Position numbers and translations under genes: made by a program. DNA of 64,000 nt from Gramella sp. AN32 (GTDB lineage Bacteria > Bacteroidota > Bacteroidia > Flavobacteriales > Flavobacteriaceae): contig NZ_QEYO01000015.1 in the NCBI RefSeq assembly GCF_023718305.1, positions 1 to 64,000 on the forward strand. The letters run 5' to 3'. Each line of letters starts with the position of its first letter. Position 1 is the first letter of the stretch. Of this stretch, positions 1 through 6,316 are shown one piece after another. The notes under the pieces are model-generated. The model saw only the letters and a program-made list of their open reading frames with translations, was not told the origin of the DNA and made no database searches.

Positions 1-131
1 GGGCTTTATTTCCAGCACCAATTTTTAAAACGGCCACACATAGAGTTCGTATTAAATTTAATATAGATAAAGATTCCTGCCCACGTTAGCACAAGAAATT
101 AATGGAGTTCTTCATATGGTGAATTGCATAG
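1..131. other. Left edge of window, no gene recognised
   Basis: No convincing reading frame is visible. The stretch just left of the first attC-like spacer should hold the start side of the next cassette of the array, whose gene lies outside the window. The sequence TTGCATAGAAC at 124-134 would be one arm of that cassette's flanking inverted repeat. Confidence 0.4.
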
Positions 132-255
132 AACGGTCTTGTTGAACGTAAGTAGCGTGGAATAGGGACGCTTTCTTGTCGGCTTAAACCATTTTCTTTC
201 CTGGTTTCTAAAATTATACTTTTTCTATAATACCCGTTATTTGAGATGAACCGTT
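132..255 (-). repeat. attC-like spacer A
   Basis: First copy of the ~125-bp spacer shared by the array. On the plus strand it begins AACGGTCTTGTTGAACG, passes through CTTGTCGGCTTAA, ATTTTCTTTCCTGG and ATAATACCCG, and ends GATGAACCGTT. The outer arms are imperfectly complementary, so a single strand could fold as in an integron attC site. The stop codon of the TIR gene (254-256) lies inside the terminal GTTAGC core, which encodes the last serines of that protein. Integron identity is an inference from architecture. Confidence 0.65.
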
Positions 256-1627
256 AGCTGCTACTGTTTAAACGTTTCTGCAATTGATTCAAATAATCCT
301 CGTAATCATAAAACTTTTCTGCAACATCTATTTCTAACATTTTGTTCAAAATCTTCTTTGAATCACCTTTAATTTCGAGTTCTTCGAGTACTGTTATAAT
401 ATGGTTTTGTATCTCCTTTTTGATAGTCTTTGTGTATTCAAAGTTTTCTCTTTTAGTCTTCCACACTTTTGAAAAAAACTTCGAAGGCTTTCTTTTTGTA
501 AGGTCTTTTATCCAAATATCATTATCTAATGTCCCGTAAATTAGAATTTCACGATATTTTTCTGGCAACCAATTTGAATCAGAACTTAAAAGCCACACTA
601 AACCTTCAAATGCATCAATGTGTGATCTTGAATAATTGGTATCATGCGCGTAAAAATATGTTCTTGCAATAGTACTTTTTGAATAATTGCCAAATTCTGG
701 ATGTCTTAACGCAATTATGTTTCCACAACTTGGTTTTTTATCTAATAAGGTACCTAATTCTCCATATGAAAAAATTATGTCTGAACGACTATCTTTTGTT
801 TCTAGTAAATTATTGAAAACATCTTCAAATCCTTTATCAAATCCAGGAATTGTTAGTTGTGGAACATATAATGCTAATATTTCCGGATTTTGTCTTGCAC
901 AATCATAAAGTCCTGGCCATCTATGGATGAACTCATGAACTTTCTCAGGTGGGGTAATAGGATCAATATTTAATTCTTCCCCTTCAAAAGACCAATCAAT
1001 TTGTAAAACTGTTGAAGCTATATTCAAACCCCTGTTTTTTCCAAAATCATTATCGGCATGAGGAAGCGGAAAAATCCATCTTTTAGTAGAATTTAAATCA
1101 GGATATTTCAAAAATTCCTTGTATTCGATCATATCTAACCACCATTCATCAGATATTATAGGTGTCTCTACATTTAGTTTACTTAAGTATTCTTTCGCAA
1201 CAACAAGCGGACTTTGTTCAGGTTTAATCTTCTTAATCAAATCTATTACTAAGGAGTTAATTCCATTTAGGGAACTACCAGCTAATTTATCTGCTAAGGG
1301 AGGAGAAAATTTTGCAACTTCTTCAACGTTAACACGATGCCATATTGGTAGAATTAGATTCTTATTTTCTACCATTTCACGAAGATTTAATCCGTTTAAC
1401 TCTCTTTTTGCCCAAGGCTTTTTAAAAAAGTTTGGGCTTAAAACTACAATTCCAAAGTTTGAATTTGCTAAACCTTCATCAATTTTTTGAGTTAGACTGT
1501 CACCAATTTTTAATGAAAATTCATCATACCATACTTCAATATGTTGCTTTTGAAGTATGTTAGCTAATGGTCTAACAAAATCATCTTTGTCTTCGCTTGC
1601 ATGGCATATAAAAACATCATATTGCAT
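254..1627 (-). CDS. TIR-domain protein with unknown C-terminal region
   Basis: A 457-residue protein. Residues 1-130 form a TIR domain: YDVFICHASEDK at the start, WYDEF near 33, GIVVLSPNFF near 60, and the expected catalytic Glu at E76 in KRELNGL. Many bacterial TIR domains cleave NAD+ during anti-phage defence, and the intact Glu makes that activity plausible here. Residues 150-457 match no family I recognise; they include aromatic-rich stretches such as SDEWWLDMIEY and probably sense or regulate. No signal peptide or membrane segment is visible, so the protein is cytoplasmic. It sits alone between attC-like spacers A and B, all genes of the array pointing the same way. Start ATG at 1625-1627 fits the first TIR strand. 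The TIR call is firm; the defence role is inferred from context. Confidence 0.85.
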   Translation of the reverse strand: MQYDVFICHASEDKDDFVRPLANILQKQHIEVWYDEFSLKIGDSLTQKIDEGLANSNFGIVVLSPNFFKKPWAKRELNGLNLREMVENKNLILPIWHRVNVEEVAKFSPPLADKLAGSSLNGINSLVIDLIKKIKPEQSPLVVAKEYLSKLNVETPIISDEWWLDMIEYKEFLKYPDLNSTKRWIFPLPHADNDFGKNRGLNIASTVLQIDWSFEGEELNIDPITPPEKVHEFIHRWPGLYDCARQNPEILALYVPQLTIPGFDKGFEDVFNNLLETKDSRSDIIFSYGELGTLLDKKPSCGNIIALRHPEFGNYSKSTIARTYFYAHDTNYSRSHIDAFEGLVWLLSSDSNWLPEKYREILIYGTLDNDIWIKDLTKRKPSKFFSKVWKTKRENFEYTKTIKKEIQNHIITVLEELEIKGDSKKILNKMLEIDVAEKFYDYEDYLNQLQKRLNSSS

Positions 1628-1664
1628 ATAAGAATTCTTAGGTTTCTATGTAAAGCTTGGTGCA

Positions 1665-1788
1665 AACAGTCTCGGTTATCGCAAGTTGCGGGAGTAAGGA
1701 CGCGGACTTGTCAGCTTAGTTGTTTTCATAATTGGTCTCTAAAATAGCCATTTTCAGCAGAATACCCGTCTTTGTGATGAACCGACTT
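1665..1788 (-). repeat. attC-like spacer B
   Basis: Second spacer copy. It contains TCTCGGTTATCGCAAG, GTAAGGACGCGGACTTGTC, TCTAAAATAGCC and GATGAACCG. Its left outer bases (GGTGCAAAC) do not complement the right flank of the TIR gene (GTTAGCTGC), unlike most other cassettes. The TIR cassette therefore looks like a hybrid formed by recombination or loss of a neighbour. Its right flank (TTGGCTGTAGTGTT) pairs with the far side of the next gene. Confidence 0.65.
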
Positions 1789-1798
1789 GGCTGTAGTG

Positions 1799-2458
1799 TT
1801 AAATGAGATTATTTCTAATGTAATCTTTTACTTCAATTACAAACGAATTATATTCTTTCAGTACTTCTCGTAATTCAAGCGTATGAAATTTTGGAGTTTT
1901 TTTTAAATCATTATAATTTAAACTTAGAGCAATTACTATAGGTGTTTCTGCACCTTGATAATTATGTATTTGTGAGTTGACAAATGAATGTTTGAATCCA
2001 TTTGAAATTTCATTTATATTTTGAAGTAGAATTTTGAATTTTTCTATTTCTTCTATCTCAAAAGATGATTTGTTTAAGTATTCTCCAATTGAGCTTATTT
2101 TCAATTTTTTAGGATATTTATTATTCAATTTTTTATAGTTTAACAACCACATCAAACTTATTAATTCATCTGTGGTTTTTCTTATCCAATAAAAAATCTG
2201 TTCTGTATTAATTTTTTGTTCGTAAAGCTGATTTGAGTTTCCTACTGGAGTTATTTTTCTATGCTTATCAATTTCTTCAAAATCTTCAAATATTCTAATT
2301 ATTAAATCATTCAAATAATCCATACGCAGCAACATTTCTACCCAGTTTAAGTTCAAATTGCCAAATGGTGTGTCAGCAGGTAACTCTATAAAATCATTTT
2401 TATGAATCGGAGCTTTGTGTTTCTTTAATCCTTCAATCAAGGGAATTGGTTGATTCAT
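1799..2458 (-). CDS. Uncharacterised alpha-helical cassette protein
   Basis: A 219-residue protein with no family I can name. It is rich in Lys, Glu, Ile and Asn with helix-like spacing and has no signal peptide or membrane helix. Near residue 160 it has ISNGFKHSFV, which resembles the C-terminal helix of HEPN-type proteins but with Asn where the HEPN Arg would stand, so I do not assign that family. It is a single-gene cassette: the right end of spacer B (GGCTGTAGTGTT) and the bases after its start codon side (AACATTACTGCC) form a gene-flanking inverted repeat. Position among TIR, FRG and Fic genes suggests a role in defence or a toxin system, by association only. Confidence 0.6.
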   Translation of the reverse strand: MNQPIPLIEGLKKHKAPIHKNDFIELPADTPFGNLNLNWVEMLLRMDYLNDLIIRIFEDFEEIDKHRKITPVGNSNQLYEQKINTEQIFYWIRKTTDELISLMWLLNYKKLNNKYPKKLKISSIGEYLNKSSFEIEEIEKFKILLQNINEISNGFKHSFVNSQIHNYQGAETPIVIALSLNYNDLKKTPKFHTLELREVLKEYNSFVIEVKDYIRNNLI

Positions 2459-2492
2459 TTTTTAACGGGAATTATAAATTAACATTACTGCC

Positions 2493-2861
2493 AACGGGAG
2501 TCTGCGCAGCAACCCCGTTTTTTATAAAAATAGCAACTTCTGGTGTAGTTTAGGTCAATTAGGCGCAGTTTTGTTGAACTGCAATTTTGGGCGTTTAAGA
2601 TTGGGAAGGTATATAAGAAGGGCATACAAGGGGCAGAATTGGACGGAAATGGGACTAAGCCCTTTGACGCCTGTTCTTTAGCTTTTTTGGTACAAGGATG
2701 GACATGAGTCTCCTAAGTAGTAATAGATCCTGAAATTCATTCCGAAAGCGACGCCGACTTACACATCCTACCACGCAATAGGCGAGGTTAATCATTTTCT
2801 TTCCTGGTTTCGAAAATTACGCTTTTTCTATAATACCCGGAATTTGAGATGAACCGCTGTT
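2493..2861 (-). repeat. Composite attC-like spacer C with inserted or unrelated middle
   Basis: This spacer is ~370 bp, three times the usual length. Its right third is typical (ATTTTCTTTCCTGG, TAATACCCG, GATGAACCGCTGTT). Its left end is different: AACGGG, then a GC-rich loop, then CCCGTTTTTT at 2493-2521, which is also a plausible hairpin. Near 2755 a diverged copy of the central block reappears (GCCGACTTACA, CACGCAATAGGCG). The middle (2530-2740) holds no gene I can see. The layout suggests a fusion of two unlike recombination sites, or a gene-less cassette. Confidence 0.5.
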
Positions 2862-2891
2862 ATAGCCAGTGGTTAGTTCCTCAATTCTCTA

Positions 2892-3608
2892 TTAACCTAC
2901 TGGTGGAGACGGAATATTATCAGATACTTCAGTCCAATATTCATAATTCTCATAAAACCAACATAGATGTTTTGATAATCCGTCAAGATCAGGAAAAATC
3001 GTCATTTGATTTACCCCAAGTTGATTTATTGTAAATAATAAGTCTCTTTTTAAGTTTTTAGGAATGATAATTTTATGTAAATCATCATTAGCAATTCCTC
3101 TTTTCAATTCTGTGTTAGGTCCGTTATGTATTGTAAAATACCCAAATTGATTTACCAATCGTGAATGAGAAGAATTAGGTTGAAGCATATCAACACTCCC
3201 TTTTGGACGATTAAAAGGATTTTTTAAGTCAGCAATACTTAAATATGATCTGGATTTATAAGCATATAATGAGCCATCTAAATCTTGATTTTCTGTACAT
3301 GCAAAAAATACCGCAACTAAAGGATTATATGTCCAATCTAAAAGTCTTGTTGGTAAACCGGTGTGTTGTGCAATAGTTAATAATTCAATCTCAGATAAAG
3401 ATTTATTATCTAAATAGGCGTAAGCTCTTCTTTTCCATTGCTTAAAAATATCTTTATCATTTCTTTTGTTGTATGGAGGTCTACCTACTTTAGGAATTAA
3501 TAGCCAATTTGAGTCACTTTGTCCACGAAACTGGTAACGAGTTGTTTTTCTATAATCCTTTAAAATTTTGAATAAATCCTCAGTATTTTTTAAGTCTGAT
3601 ACTTTCAT
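2892..3608 (-). CDS. FRG-domain protein
   Basis: A 238-residue protein with an FRG domain. The name-giving motif is YQFRGQSDSNWLLIPK at residues 25-40, and the second hallmark is QHTGLPTRLLDWTYNP at residues 81-96, followed by VAVFFAC. FRG domains are found in toxin-like and phage-defence proteins of many bacteria; their chemistry is not settled. The length is near that of a minimal single-domain FRG protein, and there is no signal peptide. The gene is enclosed by the inverted repeat GTTATAGCCA (2859-2868) and TGGCTATAAC (3626-3635), marking it as one cassette between spacers C and D. Start ATG at 3606-3608 precedes the conserved domain closely. Confidence 0.85.
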   Translation of the reverse strand: MKVSDLKNTEDLFKILKDYRKTTRYQFRGQSDSNWLLIPKVGRPPYNKRNDKDIFKQWKRRAYAYLDNKSLSEIELLTIAQHTGLPTRLLDWTYNPLVAVFFACTENQDLDGSLYAYKSRSYLSIADLKNPFNRPKGSVDMLQPNSSHSRLVNQFGYFTIHNGPNTELKRGIANDDLHKIIIPKNLKRDLLFTINQLGVNQMTIFPDLDGLSKHLCWFYENYEYWTEVSDNIPSPPVG

Positions 3609-3632
3609 AAATTTTCGTTTACCATTGGCTAT

Positions 3633-3759
3633 AACTCGTCGCGGTTATCGCAAGTTGCGGGAGTAAGGACGCGGATTTGTCGGCTTAACCATTTTCTTTC
3701 CTGGTTTCTAAAATTACACTTTTTAATCAAATGCCAGCTATTTGCAGTTTACTGATGTT
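3633..3759 (-). repeat. attC-like spacer D
   Basis: Typical spacer. It opens AACTCGTCGCGGTTATCGC and contains GGAGTAAGGACGCGGATTTG, TCGGCTTAACC and ATTTTCTTTCCTGG. The right arm is diverged (ATGCCAGCTATTTGC, ACTGATGTT). Left outer flank pairs with the FRG cassette's other end; right outer flank GTTGTGCC leads into a gene remnant. Confidence 0.65.
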
Positions 3760-3768
3760 GTGCCTTCG

Positions 3769-3972
3769 TTATTTTTCTTTAAGCGTAATAGTTATCATTT
3801 CTTTTATCTTATTTATGTTAATCAACATATTAGTTAGTGATCTTTTTACCATCTTATCTGTATAGCTTTTAAGTATTAAAGCACCTTCAAAAGACAAAAT
3901 AATATCAGCAAACTTGTTTTCGATTTCCAATTCTTTAACTCTAGATGCCTGGAATACTAATCTTGGAATACG
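3769..3972 (-). pseudogene. Truncated cassette gene remnant
   Basis: Between spacers D and E the minus strand encodes about 68 residues ending at a TAA (3769-3771), including VKELEIENKFADII and KSYTDKMVKRSL, with amphipathic, helix-like composition. There is no start codon before the frame runs into a shortened copy of the spacer (TTTAACGCAAGTAAGG at 3973-3988). The 5' part of the gene and the outer arm of the following site were therefore probably lost in one deletion. The family is not recognisable. Confidence 0.5.
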
Positions 3973-3975
3973 TTT

Positions 3976-4078
3976 AACGCAAGTAAGGACGTGGATTTGT
4001 CGGCTTAGTTGTTTATTACTTGATGTCTAAAATAGTACTTTTCACCAGATTGCCCGTTATTTGCGAAGAACCGATGTT
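3976..4078 (-). repeat. attC-like spacer E, left arm truncated
   Basis: The central block (AAGGACGTGGATTTGTCGG) and the right part (TCTAAAATAGTACTTTT, TTGCCCGTTATTTGCG, AGAACCGATGTT) are present, but the outer left arm before ACGCAAGT is missing. This matches the truncation of the adjacent remnant. The right outer flank GTTGTGCCCA pairs with TGGGCACAAC beyond the Fic gene. Confidence 0.6.
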
Positions 4079-4086
4079 GTGCCCAG

Positions 4087-5037
4087 TTAAATGCTGTATC
4101 TGGTTTTATTTTTCTCCCCTATTTTTTTAAATAATTTGAGTTCTACGCCTTTCTTCAAATCACGACTTGCTGTGGCTCCAGAAATATCTTTGAAAACTTC
4201 CATATAATCTTTTCTAGTAAATTCCCTTTTGTTTAATGATATAAAATATTCAAGTCGATCTTTCTCATTAAAAGTACGGTTATTGAAATTTAATAGTTCA
4301 TCCAGGGATTTATTAATTACTCCCAACATATAGTCAATAAAAGCTGTTGAATTTCCAGCTTTATCACTGTCCGATAATGCTTTGTAATATTTCTCCTGGT
4401 CTTTGCTAATTAATGTTTCGAAAGGTATGTATTCAAAAGTTGGATATTTCTCCATCAATATTAAAGTCTGCCATAATCTACCCATTCTACCATTGCCATC
4501 TAAAAACGGATGTATAAATTCCATTTCATAATGAAAAACACAACTTTTTATTAATTCTATTTCTTTTGATGTTTTTAAGTAATTAAACAAGTCTTTCATT
4601 AAATAAGGAACATTTTCATAGGGCGGAGCAAAATGTTCTACTTGTGATCCTTTCATTATACCAACTCCTTGCTTTCTATATTTTCCGGCGTCTTCGATAA
4701 GATTATTCATTAAATGTTTATGGCATTCTAAGAATGACTTTTCATTTGATGGTTTATAATTTTCTAAATGTTCATAAATCTCAATCGCGTTTAAAACTTC
4801 TTTTACATCTTTTTTTGGACCAATAATTCTCTTATTTTCAAGCAAAGCAGTAATCTGTTCTTCAGTTAACGTGTTACCCTCAATTTTTAGGGAAGAATGA
4901 ATAGTTTTAATTTTGTTTTCCTTTCTCAATTTAGGAGAAGGTTTGTATAAATAGTTTGCATTGATAGCTCCGACTTTTTCTGAAATAGAAGTTATTTCAT
5001 TTAAAATATTAGGAGTAATATCGTAAGGTGGTTTCAT
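4087..5037 (-). CDS. Fic-family enzyme with winged-helix C-terminus
   Basis: A 316-residue Fic protein, probably an AMP- or NMP-transferase acting on a cytosolic protein. The active-site motif is intact: HPFLDGNGRMGR with H176, D180 and R184. An N-terminal inhibitory motif of the S/T-xxx-E-G/N type is visible as S49-LKI-E53-G54-N55, so the enzyme is likely self-inhibited (class II arrangement). Residues 245-316 look like a winged helix (EKDRLEYFISLNKREFTRKDYMEVF, then SGATASRDL), common in this Fic subgroup. Two tandem palindromes abut the start codon (5039-5064), suggesting that the winged helix autoregulates the gene. The gene is one cassette, enclosed by GTTGTGCCCA and TGGGCACAAC. Family is certain; target unknown. 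Confidence 0.92.
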   Translation of the reverse strand: MKPPYDITPNILNEITSISEKVGAINANYLYKPSPKLRKENKIKTIHSSLKIEGNTLTEEQITALLENKRIIGPKKDVKEVLNAIEIYEHLENYKPSNEKSFLECHKHLMNNLIEDAGKYRKQGVGIMKGSQVEHFAPPYENVPYLMKDLFNYLKTSKEIELIKSCVFHYEMEFIHPFLDGNGRMGRLWQTLILMEKYPTFEYIPFETLISKDQEKYYKALSDSDKAGNSTAFIDYMLGVINKSLDELLNFNNRTFNEKDRLEYFISLNKREFTRKDYMEVFKDISGATASRDLKKGVELKLFKKIGEKNKTRYSI

Positions 5038-5038
5038 T

Positions 5039-5064
5039 TGATACTATCATTTGATATTATCAAA
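5039..5064 (-). promoter_or_regulatory. Tandem palindromic operator of the Fic gene
   Basis: Two adjacent palindromes lie directly upstream of the Fic start codon: TGATA-C-TATCA at 5039-5049 and TTTGATA-T-TATCAAA at 5050-5064, the second perfect over 15 bp. Spacing and shared TGATAnTATCA core suggest cooperative binding of a dimeric regulator, most simply the Fic protein's own winged helix. Confidence 0.55.
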
Positions 5065-5119
5065 GGTAAGATCATTTAAATATAATTCGAAGTAAAAATT
5101 ACGATTTTTAATTGGGCAC

Positions 5120-5244
5120 AACGGTTTCGGTTATCGCCAGTTGGCGGAGTAAGGGACGCGGATTTGTCCGTTTAGTATTGGTTTGTTGGTCAAGTTAATT
5201 ATTTTCTTTCTAACGGTGCCGCTTATTGGCGATGAACCGTTGTT
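5120..5244 (-). repeat. attC-like spacer F
   Basis: Typical spacer: AACGGTTTCGGTTATCGCC, GGAGTAAGGGACGCGGATTT, then a diverged centre, then CTTATTGGCGATGAACCG and TTGTT. The arms CGGTTATCGCCAGTTGGCG and CTTATTGGCGATGAACCG are clearly complementary over most of their length, giving the strongest stem among the copies. Right flank GTTGTAACGC (5242-5251) pairs with GCGTTACAAC (6183-6192). Confidence 0.7.
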
Positions 5245-5252
5245 GTAACGCG

Positions 5253-6176
5253 TTATTGTTGCGAGAAACACGTTAAACAATATCCTTCTTCTTTGCTTAT
5301 AACATTTCCTCTACATTCTTCATTCTCACAATCTGCTCTTTCTATGTCATATTGCCCATTGCAGATCATACATTCTATCTTTTCAGCTTCTGGACTATTC
5401 GGATTTAAAAATGACCATTTTGGAACTGATTCTACATCATCATTTTTAGTCAACCAATATGTGCAATTTGGACACAGGAACTTTCTACCCCTATAATCAA
5501 TTGGTAAATAGTCGTTTAATTCTTTTTTGGATAGTGATTTTTTTATAAAATTCAATAATGTAAAGAAATAAGCTTCTTCTATATCCCAATCCCAATAGCC
5601 AAACATAGGTTCAGACTTAAATCTTGATCTAAAAAAATCTAACCAATAGGTATTATGGTAAAAAGCTGAAGTAAAAAATATGATATCCTTTACTATAGAT
5701 TTATAATTCAAATCATTAAAACCTGTGCTATGCACTAATTTATTTCTTCTTATTCTTAAATCTTCAAACTTTTTTACGTAGGATTCTAAGTCGAAATTTT
5801 CAGATTCTACAGCACAAAATACTCCAAGGAGGTTTTCTCCTGAAATTGTAATTAATTCATCAAAATTTTTGTCTTTTCTATCAGGTAAGGTTGGCCAATC
5901 AGACTTATTATTTTCAAGTAATAATAAAGGACTTTTTTCGGTAACTTCCTTTTTCATTAAATATTCTACACCTTGAAATAGAACTATTAATGAAGTTCTT
6001 ACGGTTATATCATTATAATTCCAATAATCTTTTTCAGGTACATCATCTTTAATTATTTCATCTTCACTGGCTTCTGAATAAGCGTTTGAAACTTTATAAA
6101 GCATTTCAAAGGACTTGTATATACAATCGAGTCCTAATTTTTCAAATTCTTGTGGTGTAGGTAAATCTTTAATCAT
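5253..6176 (-). CDS. HEPN-like protein with C-terminal zinc ribbons
   Basis: A 307-residue cytoplasmic protein. Residues 55-160 look helical and contain RRNKLVHSTG, an RX4H motif (R144 to H149) typical of HEPN-type ribonucleases. The C-terminal 75 residues carry cysteine pairs in the order CPNC, CMIC, CENEEC and CLTC, which suggests two zinc-binding modules, possibly for RNA or protein binding. HEPN domains are common in toxin-antitoxin and phage-defence systems, where they cleave RNA. The assignment rests on one short motif plus helical context, so it is moderate. The gene is a single cassette enclosed by GTTGTAACGC and GCGTTACAAC. No antitoxin gene accompanies it. Confidence 0.6.
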   Translation of the reverse strand: MIKDLPTPQEFEKLGLDCIYKSFEMLYKVSNAYSEASEDEIIKDDVPEKDYWNYNDITVRTSLIVLFQGVEYLMKKEVTEKSPLLLLENNKSDWPTLPDRKDKNFDELITISGENLLGVFCAVESENFDLESYVKKFEDLRIRRNKLVHSTGFNDLNYKSIVKDIIFFTSAFYHNTYWLDFFRSRFKSEPMFGYWDWDIEEAYFFTLLNFIKKSLSKKELNDYLPIDYRGRKFLCPNCTYWLTKNDDVESVPKWSFLNPNSPEAEKIECMICNGQYDIERADCENEECRGNVISKEEGYCLTCFSQQ

Positions 6177-6189
6177 AATAATGCGTTAC

Positions 6190-6316
6190 AACGGTCTTGT
6201 ATAACGCAAGTGGCGTGGAGTAAGGACGCGAACTTGTCGGTTTTGTTGTTTTTTAACTTGGTCTCTAAAATAGCACTTTTCAGCAAAATACCCGCTATTT
6301 GCTGTTATACGATGTT
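6190..6316 (-). repeat. attC-like spacer G
   Basis: Best-preserved spacer. The left arm AACGGTCTTGTATAACGC and the right arm GCTGTTATACGATGTT are near-complementary, each continuing inward (AAGTGGCG against CGCTATTT). The centre has GGAGTAAGGACGCGAACTTG, GTCTCTAAAATAGCACTTTT and AATACCCG. Right flank GTTAGCTGC pairs with GCAGCTAAC at 8117-8125, beyond the next gene. Confidence 0.7.

Noticed and set aside
1799..2458. HEPN assignment for the 219-residue cassette protein
   Set aside because: The FKHS motif resembles a HEPN helix, but the required Arg is absent (Asn instead) and no other support is visible.
2493..2521. AACGGG ... CCCGTTTTTT as an ordinary terminator
   Set aside because: It points along the plus strand, where no gene ends, and it occupies the position of a spacer end, so recombination-site origin is more likely; kept only as part of composite spacer C.
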